A DNA stretch of 47,634 nt from Chitinophagaceae bacterium (GTDB lineage: Bacteria; Bacteroidota; Bacteroidia; Chitinophagales; Chitinophagaceae). Positions 29,895 through 38,440 of the stretch are shown here, one piece after another. The stretch is from assembly GCA_947379895.1 (NCBI GenBank), contig CANCPA010000008.1, forward strand, positions 1 through 47,634. Reading direction: 5' to 3'. The notes under the pieces are model-generated. The model was not told where the DNA came from, did no database searches, and saw nothing but the letters and a program-made list of their open reading frames with translations. Within the stretch, counting starts at the first letter, position 1. Each line of letters starts with the position of its first letter. The position numbers were made by a program, and so were the translations under genes.

Positions 29895-30851
29895 ATGGGT
29901 ATGAATTGGTTACGATCAGACGATTTTTTCAATAATATAACAGATGGAAATTATCTTTTGTCTAAAAAAATATTTGATAGTTATGACTTAAAACTTCATT
30001 CAGGCATTTCCGACCCGGCAGTACAAACCTTATACACCGACAATCATATAATATGTAATGCATTCGATGCTGCATATAGTGTTTGGGATACGTTAAAGAG
30101 TACTAATAAAGGTTTGACGCACGAAGGGGCACTGTTGTTAGAACAATTGATGTCAACAAAAGCAAAAGCTTGGGATACTGCCATTCAACAAATTTATCCT
30201 CAAGATACCTCAAACTATATTAGCTTAATGCCTAATCACCGTATTCCTTTTCAAACAGGAACAGGATTAAGCAGGGTTTTAGCTATTGAAAATTTAGTGA
30301 CTGCTATTGGTTCAGATAATACACTTGCTGCTGTAAAGACCTCGGTTCAATCTTTTTTAACACTTCTATTGGCCGCCCGAACTAAACATACGAATCAATG
30401 GATTGCTATAGAAAAAGCATTATTTGTTTTAGAAAATACCCGGAAAAGTGCAGGAAGTTCAATGCTTTTGGGATTTGCTACATTATTAGGCATACATTAT
30501 CTTAATCCGAAGGAAATTGATGTATTTTTTCCTGTTGAATATTTAACACATAAAATACAGTACAGTTATCAAAGAACGCTTGTTGACCAATTACCTTCTT
30601 TTCTTTTCAAACGTAAAATGGAGACTGAAAAACAGACCATTGATACCATTAATAGTAGTGATTTCATAGTCAGGATTTATTTTACAAATGGATTGACAGA
30701 TAAACTTATTCTTGGAGAGTTATTTATTGATTTGCCTCCAAACTCAACCGGCAGCCATAATCCTCTCTTAATGAATTATTCCGATGAAAGAAGGCACTGC
30801 TATTTGATGAATATGGGAACGGGAACTGCACATGTTGAAGTAAATATTTAA
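29895..30851 (+). CDS. Protein of unknown function (318 aa)
   Basis: I do not recognise it. It lacks a signal peptide and membrane segments. Residues 1-200 look largely helical (EGALLLEQLMSTKAKAWDTAIQQIY, SFLTLLLAARTKHTNQWIAIEKAL); the C-terminal 80 residues look beta-rich (FIVRIYFTNGLTDKLILGELFIDLPPN). It is the only plus-strand gene in the right half of the window. It follows the hairpin array and is closed by an exceptionally long palindromic terminator. The plus orientation and cytoplasmic nature make it unlikely to belong to the secreted glycan genes. Confidence 0.6.
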   Translation: MGMNWLRSDDFFNNITDGNYLLSKKIFDSYDLKLHSGISDPAVQTLYTDNHIICNAFDAAYSVWDTLKSTNKGLTHEGALLLEQLMSTKAKAWDTAIQQIYPQDTSNYISLMPNHRIPFQTGTGLSRVLAIENLVTAIGSDNTLAAVKTSVQSFLTLLLAARTKHTNQWIAIEKALFVLENTRKSAGSSMLLGFATLLGIHYLNPKEIDVFFPVEYLTHKIQYSYQRTLVDQLPSFLFKRKMETEKQTIDTINSSDFIVRIYFTNGLTDKLILGELFIDLPPNSTGSHNPLLMNYSDERRHCYLMNMGTGTAHVEVNI

Positions 30852-30856
30852 TATTC

Positions 30857-30917
30857 AAAACCATTAAGTAAAAAAAGGTTTCGCTATGAGCGAAACCTTT
30901 TTTTACTTAATGGTTTT
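30857..30917. terminator. Perfect long palindrome, bidirectional terminator
   Basis: 27-bp perfectly complementary arms (30857-30883 and 30891-30917), extendable by two more pairs into the loop, with internal A7/T7 runs. It sits between convergent genes ending at 30851 and 30930 and can stop transcription both ways. The inner part (GCTATGAGCGAAACC) resembles the hairpin of the MITE-like element (GCATTGAGCGAAGCC). Confidence 0.85.
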
Positions 30918-30929
30918 TAGTTACCATAT

Positions 30930-32909
30930 CTAATTTCCATCCTCCTCTTTATTGTCTTTTTTGCCTTTTCCACCTTTCCTCTCTTTCTTGTCTTTCTTGT
31001 CTTTCTTTTCTTTTTTACCTTTATCACCTGTATTGCCTTCATCAGCACTGTCGCCTTTGCCATACTTAGTTCCTTTTGCATATCCCGAAAATGCCTTCAC
31101 TTCAGTAGGAGGACGTAAAGCAGGTAGTTCCTGTTCTCCACGATGTACTTCTATTAAACTAAAAACATCATCTTTATCATCTACGTTTACAATGGCTAAG
31201 TCAGAGCCTTTTTTTCCACCATATCTAAATACAGCATCTCTTAGGGTAACCACTTCATGATGCCATTTCTTGTCTCCTTTGCCAGTTACAGTCATGGCTG
31301 TTTTCATCGCTTTAGCTCCTGCATCATAATCTAGTTTCCATTTTGAGCCTTCAATACTATCGTACCATACAATCGTTATAGACATTACTTTAGGCTTTGT
31401 ATCTTGAGAGAATCCTTCATGTAGTTTAAAATACAAGGCATCTTTTCCAGTACTATGCTCAAACCCACGGGCAAACCTAGCATAAATGGGTGAGGTGTTT
31501 TTTATAGGGCCACCTATACGCCAAAGTGGAATCGAAGTGGCATCTGGTTCAATTTGGTAAAGTAATCGAGAATAGTTTTCAGGCCAAATTTCCCATCCTA
31601 CATCATTAAATCCAGCTTGATCTCCCCTTTGCCCTACTTGTCCTAATGCAAGAGCCTTCTTGTCTTCGTTTGCAGCACCATATTTGGCATATTCAGCACA
31701 GATTTTTTCCATTCGTTCCAAATTGCTGTGTGATGCCGCTCCAAATTTTGCCTCTGGATAAACTTTGGTATCAGCCGCATCTAAACCTTTATGTAAAGCA
31801 CAAAAAGCATCAGTAGCCGTTTTGGGATAAATTTGACCCGCATACTTATTAAAGAAATAGAAGGAGTAATCAAATCCCTGTTCTTTACTTACTTGCATAG
31901 CAATTTTACTTATATCCCAAACGCTCTGCCCTGCATTCAATGCATTAATTGCTCCCCAATAAAAATTTAAAGGGACATTTAATTGATACCAAGGCCTAGT
32001 CCAAGTTTGATCCATTTCTGAACGTCGGAATAACGAATACCCTTTTGGATCAATTAGATAAGGAAGAAAATTGCTTATAGCAGAACGCTCCCCGCTTAAA
32101 TGATGCCCACGAGAAAGTGCCCCATTCTTAATGCCAAAACCTTCTTTCAGCGTAGAAGTTGCCCAATTCCATAATTCATTTTGATTATTCTTAGTGTCTT
32201 CTTCTGGCGAAACACCATTAAATAGTAACCTTAATTTCAAGCCCGAATCGGAACTAAACAGTTTTGCATATTCTGAAAAGGTCTCTTTTCTAAATTGCCC
32301 CCAAGCCGCATCGTTAGGTTTTAATTTGTACTTAGGGTCAATAGCATCTCCTTTATAGGGACATTCATCTCCAGTACAACCTGTTTTCACTTGGATAAAT
32401 GCAATACGATTTTGCTTTTCTTTTGAATAGCCACTGATATGTTTGGCAATCGCGTTAAGGAACCTAAAATAGTAGGTCTTGTATTCGGAAGATAAATAGT
32501 AGGGGTAAAAGGGGAATTTATCTGCGTGTCGTTTGTCATCTGATACCACCTTAGGTACTCCTTTTTTATACACCCAATCAGGCGTCTTTGGTCCAGCCTC
32601 AAATGAAAAGTAAACAGATATATTATTTTTTGTTGCCCGCTCAATAGCTTGATCCATTGTACTCCAATCATACATCCCATCCGATTTTTCCACTTCATCC
32701 CAAGGGGCATCACAGGATGTTCCTCTCACATAGGGATACACTTTGGGATCCATAGCCTCCCCTCGATCCCATACCCCAAAAGAACTTGTTGATAAGGAAG
32801 ATTGGCCTAATGACAAATTGCAAACACCTATAAAAATAATTAGGAGGTATTTTTTTGTAATCCTAGATACATTAATTCTTCTTTTTTTCATTACCATTTT
32901 ATTTTTCAT
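30930..32909 (-). CDS. Putative TIM-barrel glycosidase, paralogue C, with Lys/Asp-rich tail
   Basis: A 659-aa exported member of the trio. It may start at 32909 or at the internal ATG 32891; both precede a signal peptide ending LSLGQ. Shared blocks are PWDEVEKSDGMYDWSTMDQAIE, TPDWVYKKGVPKV, TGCTGDECPYKGDAIDPKY, GFNDVGWEIWP, ARFARGFEHSTGKDALYFKLHEGF and DVFSLIEV. The catalytic RGE-type segment reads HHLSGERS, so the acid position may differ. After the common end, about 60 extra residues follow, finishing in a highly charged Lys/Asp/Glu/Gly stretch (KKEKKDKKDKKERKGGKGKK). A candidate operator lies 72 bp upstream. Glycosidase function is inferred. Confidence 0.55.
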   Translation of the reverse strand: MKNKMVMKKRRINVSRITKKYLLIIFIGVCNLSLGQSSLSTSSFGVWDRGEAMDPKVYPYVRGTSCDAPWDEVEKSDGMYDWSTMDQAIERATKNNISVYFSFEAGPKTPDWVYKKGVPKVVSDDKRHADKFPFYPYYLSSEYKTYYFRFLNAIAKHISGYSKEKQNRIAFIQVKTGCTGDECPYKGDAIDPKYKLKPNDAAWGQFRKETFSEYAKLFSSDSGLKLRLLFNGVSPEEDTKNNQNELWNWATSTLKEGFGIKNGALSRGHHLSGERSAISNFLPYLIDPKGYSLFRRSEMDQTWTRPWYQLNVPLNFYWGAINALNAGQSVWDISKIAMQVSKEQGFDYSFYFFNKYAGQIYPKTATDAFCALHKGLDAADTKVYPEAKFGAASHSNLERMEKICAEYAKYGAANEDKKALALGQVGQRGDQAGFNDVGWEIWPENYSRLLYQIEPDATSIPLWRIGGPIKNTSPIYARFARGFEHSTGKDALYFKLHEGFSQDTKPKVMSITIVWYDSIEGSKWKLDYDAGAKAMKTAMTVTGKGDKKWHHEVVTLRDAVFRYGGKKGSDLAIVNVDDKDDVFSLIEVHRGEQELPALRPPTEVKAFSGYAKGTKYGKGDSADEGNTGDKGKKEKKDKKDKKERKGGKGKKDNKEEDGN

Positions 32910-32977
32910 ACCAAGTGACGTTTTACTATCAATTAAAGTGCAATGTTAGTGGATATAGCTAAATAGACCTATTGCAA

Positions 32978-33029
32978 AAGCCCCATTAATGTGTCAATTT
33001 GTTTCAAATTGAACATATAATTGGGGCTT
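32978..33029 (-). terminator. Possible terminator of the sulfatase operon
   Basis: AAGCCCCA and TGGGGCTT arms enclose a second complementary pair (CAATTTG / CAAATTG). On the minus strand the hairpin is followed by TTTTG. It lies 66 bp after the sulfatase stop at 33095. It overlaps the candidate operator copy 2, so the palindrome may have a regulatory role instead. Confidence 0.4.
32982..33006 (-). promoter_or_regulatory. Candidate operator, copy 2
   Basis: Matches the other copies: CCCATT, then GTG, then ATTTGTTTCA in the same spacing. It ends 72 bp before the longest start of paralogue C. Confidence 0.5.
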
Positions 33030-33094
33030 ACTATTTAAGAGGTAATGGAATAGTTAAAATGAGTACCACCGAAAGTATTTCATCTCTCTAACTA

Positions 33095-34690
33095 CTAATC
33101 TTTAACCTCCTTCGGTGCTTTTCCCGTCCACTCGTTGCCTGTGCAATCCTTCCACCAAGCAAGCCATTGTGCCTCCATTTTCTGTGCAATTTCAGGGCGT
33201 TTACTTACTAAATTATTCGTTTCTGACCGATCATTGGCAAGGTCATAAAGTTCCCAAGTAGGACCTAAACGCACAAGCTTCCATTGCCCTTCCCGTATGG
33301 CAGCACCCTTGGCAAATTGATAAAACAAAGGGTTATTTCTGTCAATTTTCTGCCCTTTTGTTGCTGGCAATAAACTAACTCCATCTGTAGAATGAATGTT
33401 AGCCTCCTTTGATTCACCCGGAAATTTTGCACCAGAAACAGACAATATCGTTGGCATAATATCCACTAGATGAACTGGATCAGAAATCCAAGTTGATTTA
33501 GGTTTTATTGCGGCAGGCCAATGAACAATAAGGGGTGTACTTATCCCACCCTCATGACTAGTAGTCTTCCATTTGCGTAAGGGTGTATCACTTACAGTTG
33601 CCCAATTTTGACCATAACTAACATAACTCGCTACACTTCCAAATGGCGCTGTTAAATCCACATGATCCACTTTAGGGTCTGTGGCACATGCTCCATTATC
33701 CGAAAGAAATAGAATTAAAGTGTTTTCGAGTTTTCCTTGTTCTTCTAATCGCTTTAATAATCGCCCAATGTTTTGGTCTAACCTATCTACCATGGCGGCA
33801 TATACTTCCATCCGTGTTGCCTCTAGCTTTCGCTCTTCGGGGGATAGATTTTCCCATGTAGGCTTTGTCTCTCCAATTTCCATTGGTGGAAGAGGAGTCG
33901 TTTTAGGATCTACCAATCCAAGTTCCACCTGACGTTTATACCTTGCTAATCTAATGGGTTCATAGCCACCATCATAAACACCTTTATACTTTGCAATATC
34001 TTCAGGCCAAGCGTGCAATGGCCAATGAGGAGCAGTGTAAGCCATATAAAGGAGAAAGGGCTTATCATCTTTTTTATATTCTTCCAGCCATGACAATGCA
34101 CGATCGGTAAATGCATCCGTATCATAAAACTTCGAATCTTGAGGGATATAATTGCTTTTTTCTGGTACACCCTTTTCATCCAATGACCAATGGTTACCTG
34201 CAATCTTATAGGCAGGAATTGGCTGTCCGGGTGCAGCTTCTGTACTTGGATTAAAGTGGTTTTCACACCCGCCAATCATTCCATAATACCGATCAAAACC
34301 CCTTGTTACGGGATTAAATTCCGCATGTTGCTTCCCCGACCAAAGTGTGTGGTAACCTGCTAGCCTTAATACCTCTCCTAAAGTTGCGGTATTCTGAAAA
34401 TTAGGATTTGTCCGCTGATAATAGACTCCAGTCAATAAAGTGGCACGAGTAGGAAAACACTTTGACGTATTATACATTTGCGAAAACTTTACCCCATTTG
34501 CAGCAAGTCTGTCAATATTCGGCGTGTGAATCTCTCCCCCGTAACAACCTATGTCTGAATACCCCATATCATCTGCAAGAATTATGAGAATGTTCGGCTT
34601 GGTTGGTGTCTTTGTAACTTGTGCAAATACATTTAGTTTACAAATTAGCAGTATAGCTAGAATTGCAAATACTTCTTTCTGTTTGTTCAT
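33095..34690 (-). CDS. S1-family sulfatase, CFPTR active site
   Basis: Exported (signal peptide ending VFAQ), 531 aa. The formylglycine-dependent sulfatase pattern is clear: metal-binding ILADDMGYSDIGCYGG, active-site Cys78 in KCFPTRATLLTG (C-x-P-T-R in place of the usual C-x-P-S-R), GYHTLWSGKQH, LFLSDNGACATD, and the C-terminal WKLVRLGPTWELYDLANDRSE. Cys78 must be converted to formylglycine by a maturase not encoded here. Closest in the window is the sulfatase at 36236-37903: both end WWKDCTGNEW. Substrate not determinable. Last gene of a three-sulfatase operon, 26 bp after its neighbour. Confidence 0.9.
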   Translation of the reverse strand: MNKQKEVFAILAILLICKLNVFAQVTKTPTKPNILIILADDMGYSDIGCYGGEIHTPNIDRLAANGVKFSQMYNTSKCFPTRATLLTGVYYQRTNPNFQNTATLGEVLRLAGYHTLWSGKQHAEFNPVTRGFDRYYGMIGGCENHFNPSTEAAPGQPIPAYKIAGNHWSLDEKGVPEKSNYIPQDSKFYDTDAFTDRALSWLEEYKKDDKPFLLYMAYTAPHWPLHAWPEDIAKYKGVYDGGYEPIRLARYKRQVELGLVDPKTTPLPPMEIGETKPTWENLSPEERKLEATRMEVYAAMVDRLDQNIGRLLKRLEEQGKLENTLILFLSDNGACATDPKVDHVDLTAPFGSVASYVSYGQNWATVSDTPLRKWKTTSHEGGISTPLIVHWPAAIKPKSTWISDPVHLVDIMPTILSVSGAKFPGESKEANIHSTDGVSLLPATKGQKIDRNNPLFYQFAKGAAIREGQWKLVRLGPTWELYDLANDRSETNNLVSKRPEIAQKMEAQWLAWWKDCTGNEWTGKAPKEVKD

Positions 34691-34716
34691 TCTTTTATTT
34701 TTTTGAAATAGCTGAA

Positions 34717-36186
34717 TTAATTCTTTTCCTTCTTATCCTTTTTATCTTTTTTGTCTTTATTTTTCTTTTTGTCTACTTTGTCATTACCTACGCTGTCACT
34801 TAAAGGATCATCATCTTCCTTAAATACTTTAGCTTGGCTTACGAAGTAATCGGGTCGTGGTCCCTCAAATACTTTTAGCGCTGCCTCCAACTTTACTTTA
34901 GCGGCTTTTTCTTTGCTGTTTAATTCGGTTTCAGTTAGTGGCGTATTCTCATTATCATCCTTTTGTACATTAAAAAACTTACCATCCGTGTAAAGCTTAA
35001 AGTTGGCATCGTGTACAAACTCGGCTTTGGCAATGGCACCACCACTTGGATTATACCAAGAATATAGCCATTCACGAGGACTACCTTTTTCACCCATTAA
35101 CTGTGGGAGAAAACTACGACCGTCAATTTTCAAATCTGCTGGAATTTTTACACCCGCAGCTTCGCATAGAGTGGGTAAAAAATCTGTTGCTGAAATCAAG
35201 TCAGCAGAAATTTTCCCACTAGCAAAATGACTAGGCCAAGTACCAATCAAAGGCACATGCGTACCCCATTCAGTAGTAGTTCCCTTGCCACCTTTCACAT
35301 CTTGCCCCTTAAATCTTGCTGGCATTCCTTTAGCAGTTCCATTGTCGCCAAGAATAAGCACCATCGTACTCTCACGTAATTTTAACTCATCTAGCTTGGC
35401 TATTAGTTTGCCAATCAGTTTATCCGTGTAAGCTGTCATATCGGAAAAATGACCACTAGTTCCTTTTTTACCCTTTCCATTTTGTATTTCCAAATAGTCC
35501 GGACAATCAGGCGTGGCATCAAAGGGTGAGTGAGTAAGCATCATTGGATAGTAAAGAAAAAATGTTGAATCTTTTTTACGTGTAATGAAATCAAGCGCAT
35601 AATCACTAATAATATCAGGTCCATAAGCATCTTTTGGGCTTTCAAATGGTTTACCGTTCATTTCAATTAATGGGTTTTTATAGCGACTGCCTTTACTTTT
35701 CAAATGCCAAAGTGCATATTCATCAAACCCAAAATGACTTGGATTATCATAGCTTTTTCCTAATTGCCATTTGCCTGTAACACAGGTAGTATAACCTGCA
35801 TTCTTTAATAGATTACCAAAAGTCTTTTGCGTTGTATCTAAACTACCAAAGTTTGTATAGTTTCTACGATTGCTCATACCTGTCATCAACTCAACCCTTG
35901 TTGGTGTACAAAGTGGCTGCACATGACACTCTTCAAAACGCACACCCTTTGCGGCAAGCTGATCCATTATAGGCGTCTTATAACTTTCACCACCATTTGC
36001 TGTAACATTCTCATAACCAAAATCATCAATCAGTATAAGTACGATATTGGGTTTTACAAAGGATTTTGAAGTTTTATTGACTGGATTTTTAGTCTTGCTT
36101 TTCTGTGAGAATACGAAACAGGGTACAATCACTAAAGCAAGAAGTGTCAATAAATAATTGCAACTTTTCATCTCTTTACTACTCAT
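34717..36186 (-). CDS. S1-family sulfatase, CTPTR active site, Lys/Asp-rich tail
   Basis: 489 aa, exported (signal ending CFVFSQ; internal ATG at 36171 is the likelier start). Core motifs are LILIDDFGYENVTANGG, Cys93 in PLCTPTRVELMTG (C-x-P-T-R variant), CVTGKWQLG, MVLILGDNGTAKG and the GTHVPLIGTWP substrate-pocket region. It is shorter than the other four and lacks their WxLYDL block, having FKLYTDGKFFNVQKD. After residue about 460 it ends in a charged tail (DKKKNKDKKDKKDKKEKN) like those of paralogue C and two other sulfatases. Middle gene of the sulfatase operon, 49 bp after the first. Confidence 0.9.
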   Translation of the reverse strand: MSSKEMKSCNYLLTLLALVIVPCFVFSQKSKTKNPVNKTSKSFVKPNIVLILIDDFGYENVTANGGESYKTPIMDQLAAKGVRFEECHVQPLCTPTRVELMTGMSNRRNYTNFGSLDTTQKTFGNLLKNAGYTTCVTGKWQLGKSYDNPSHFGFDEYALWHLKSKGSRYKNPLIEMNGKPFESPKDAYGPDIISDYALDFITRKKDSTFFLYYPMMLTHSPFDATPDCPDYLEIQNGKGKKGTSGHFSDMTAYTDKLIGKLIAKLDELKLRESTMVLILGDNGTAKGMPARFKGQDVKGGKGTTTEWGTHVPLIGTWPSHFASGKISADLISATDFLPTLCEAAGVKIPADLKIDGRSFLPQLMGEKGSPREWLYSWYNPSGGAIAKAEFVHDANFKLYTDGKFFNVQKDDNENTPLTETELNSKEKAAKVKLEAALKVFEGPRPDYFVSQAKVFKEDDDPLSDSVGNDKVDKKKNKDKKDKKDKKEKN

Positions 36187-36235
36187 TTTACTTACTTTAT
36201 TATACTTTAAATTTCAGTTTTTTTGCAAGAATATC

Positions 36236-37903
36236 TTATTCCTCTATTTCATCATTCTTTTCCTTTTTATCTTTCTTGTTCTTTTTATCTCTCTTCTCCG
36301 ATTTGTCTTTCTTTCCATTACCATCCCATTCGTTCCCTGTGCAATCTTTCCACCATGCTTGCCATTGAGTATCTAGTTTTTGTACTAATTCTGGTTTTTG
36401 GTCTGCCAAGTTGTGCGTCTCCGTCCTATCAGTAGCCATGTCATATAGTTCCCACGTTTTGCTATCTCTCACCATTTTCCATTGCCCATCAATAACAGCA
36501 GAACCATTCGAAAACTGAAAAAATAGGGGTTTAGTACGTTCAATGGGCAGTGCCTTAAAAGCAGGCAACAAACTGATACCATCCATTGGTTGAATATTGG
36601 TTTCTTTAGACTTGCCGGGATATTTAGCACCTGTGATTTCTGCTAGTGTAGGCATGATGTCTATTAGATGTGCAGGTACACGATTCCAGTCTGTTTGTGG
36701 TTTAATATTGGCCGGCCATTGTACAATAAAGGGTGTACCAATGCCCCCTTCAAAGCTATCTTGCTTCCATTTTCGCAAAGGTGTATTACTTACGGTAGCC
36801 CATTTTTGTCCGTAGGTAATATACGTTGCCACACTGCCCATTGGTGCTGTAGAATCTACATTTGCTACTTTGGGTGTCTCCGCACAACCACCATTATCCG
36901 ACAAGAACATAATAATGGTATTATCTAATTTGCCTTGTTCCTTTAATTTATTAACCAAACGCCCCACGTTTTGATCTACTCTATCCACCATGGCAGCGTA
37001 GATTTCCATTTTCATAGCTTCTGTACGAAGTTCTTCTGCCGAAAGGGGTGTATCAATTACCTTTTTCCTCTTTTTGCCTTCTGTTGGTGGGAGAGGGGCT
37101 GTTTTAGTATCCACCAATCCAAGTTGAATTTGTCGCTTATAACGAGCCTCTCTTACCGCATCATACCCCCCGTCATATACGCCTTTGTATTTGGCAATAT
37201 CATCCGGCCATGCTTGTAAAGGATAGTGTGGAGCGGTGTATGCCATATATAGCAAAAATGGTTTCTTGTCCTTTTTTGATGCATCAAGCCATTCAAGTGC
37301 CTTATCCGTAAAGCCATCTGTGTCGTATTTTACCGTTTGCCAAGGAGTTACTTTTTTTAAATCATCCATCCACGGCTTAACCTTAGTATTGTCTTTTGCT
37401 TTACCATCAGGGCTAGGTTGACCAGGAATCTCCACACTCCATGGGTTAAAGTGGTTTTCTGCACCACCTATCATACCATAATAATGATCAAACCCTCGTG
37501 TAACAGGATTAAATTTAGAGTGGTGCTTACCCGACCACCAAGTATTGTAACCTGCCGGTTGAAGTACCTCGCCCAAAGTTGCAGTATGCGAAAAATTAGC
37601 CACTTCGGTTCGTTGAAAATATACACCCGTTACTAAACTTGCTCTTGAAGGAAAACACTTAGCACAGTTGTGCATTTGAGAAAACTTAACACCGTTAGCA
37701 GCAAGACGATCAATATTTGGGGTATGAATCTCACTTCCATAACACCCTAGATCGGAATAACCCATGTCGTCAACAAGTATAATAACAATATTTGGTTTTG
37801 CTGCTGTCTTTGTACTTTGGGCAAATATCGCCATTGGAAAAATGACCAATACCACTACGAGTGTGGCAATTATTTTTGAGATACTCATAATTACTATTTT
37901 CAT
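36236..37903 (-). CDS. S1-family sulfatase, CFPSR active site, Lys/Asp-rich tail
   Basis: 555 aa, exported (signal ending AIFAQ; the ATG at 37888 is an alternative start). Motifs are ILVDDMGYSDLGCYGSE, Cys83 in CAKCFPSRASLVTG (canonical C-x-P-S-R), TWWSGKHHSKFNP, MFLSDNGGCAET, and WKMVRDSKTWELYDMATDRTE. The catalytic domain ends WWKDCTGNEW, as in the 33095 sulfatase, showing recent common ancestry; here a tail follows (KKDKSEKRDKKNKKDKKEKN). First gene of the three-sulfatase operon, with a candidate operator 72 bp upstream. Confidence 0.9.
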   Translation of the reverse strand: MKIVIMSISKIIATLVVVLVIFPMAIFAQSTKTAAKPNIVIILVDDMGYSDLGCYGSEIHTPNIDRLAANGVKFSQMHNCAKCFPSRASLVTGVYFQRTEVANFSHTATLGEVLQPAGYNTWWSGKHHSKFNPVTRGFDHYYGMIGGAENHFNPWSVEIPGQPSPDGKAKDNTKVKPWMDDLKKVTPWQTVKYDTDGFTDKALEWLDASKKDKKPFLLYMAYTAPHYPLQAWPDDIAKYKGVYDGGYDAVREARYKRQIQLGLVDTKTAPLPPTEGKKRKKVIDTPLSAEELRTEAMKMEIYAAMVDRVDQNVGRLVNKLKEQGKLDNTIIMFLSDNGGCAETPKVANVDSTAPMGSVATYITYGQKWATVSNTPLRKWKQDSFEGGIGTPFIVQWPANIKPQTDWNRVPAHLIDIMPTLAEITGAKYPGKSKETNIQPMDGISLLPAFKALPIERTKPLFFQFSNGSAVIDGQWKMVRDSKTWELYDMATDRTETHNLADQKPELVQKLDTQWQAWWKDCTGNEWDGNGKKDKSEKRDKKNKKDKKEKNDEIEE

Positions 37904-37975
37904 ATTTGTTTGCTTCTACGTTTTTTAACGTTGTAAAATTAATTTCTTAGACAGATAAGGTAGTACTGATAAAGG

Positions 37976-38000
37976 CTCATTTAAGTGCTAATTTGTTTCA
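37976..38000 (-). promoter_or_regulatory. Candidate operator, copy 3
   Basis: CTCATT, then GTG, then ATTTGTTTCA with the same spacing as copies 1 and 2. It ends 72 bp before the longest start of the first sulfatase. Confidence 0.5.
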
Positions 38001-38293
38001 TATATCAAAAACAAAAGAGCTTAGGAACGTGAATTTAATAAGGAAAGTAAATTCTGTTATTTGAATCAGTAAGTAAATAGTAAATGAATAATTGCTTACA
38101 AGCTTTCAAAATTTCATGTGTCGTGATTTCGAATGATTTATCAATCAAGCCTGAAATAAATGTGAATGACATTAATTAGTTTAAACGACCTTAAACCCTT
38201 TGATCGTCATGTCGACGATTGGAGACATCTCATCGAAAATAGTCCATGTCATTGTAATTCAATAAATGTTTTTCGATTGATTAATGGAATTAC

Positions 38294-38331
38294 AAAAACC
38301 CTATTAGGGACCTAAGTCCCTTATAGGGTTT
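38294..38331 (-). terminator. Terminator of the 38-46 kb operon
   Basis: AAACCCTA...TAGGGTTT outer arms and AGGGAC/GTCCCT inner arms form a near-perfect 16-bp stem with a four-base loop. On the minus strand it is followed by T5. It lies 110 bp after the stop at 38441. Confidence 0.7.
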
Positions 38332-38440
38332 CACTGTCAGCGAAAAACTTTTAAGAATCCAACAGATAATTCAATACCTTCTATTTATAAAAAGACCTTT
38401 ATTCTATGTACAATTTGCGGCAAGCCAAATTCTAGTAACT

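Larger units (their letters stand above)
37904..38440. other. 537-bp intergenic region
   Basis: No gene seen. It holds the candidate operator (37976-38000), a short palindrome ATCGTC/GACGAT (38203-38219), and the terminator of the next operon (38296-38331). Confidence 0.5.

Noticed and set aside
36105-36435. Overlapping small plus-strand ORFs rich in Phe, Leu and Ser
   Set aside because: They are antisense shadows of the Lys/Asp-rich sulfatase tail; AAA/AAG codons read as TTT/CTT on the other strand.
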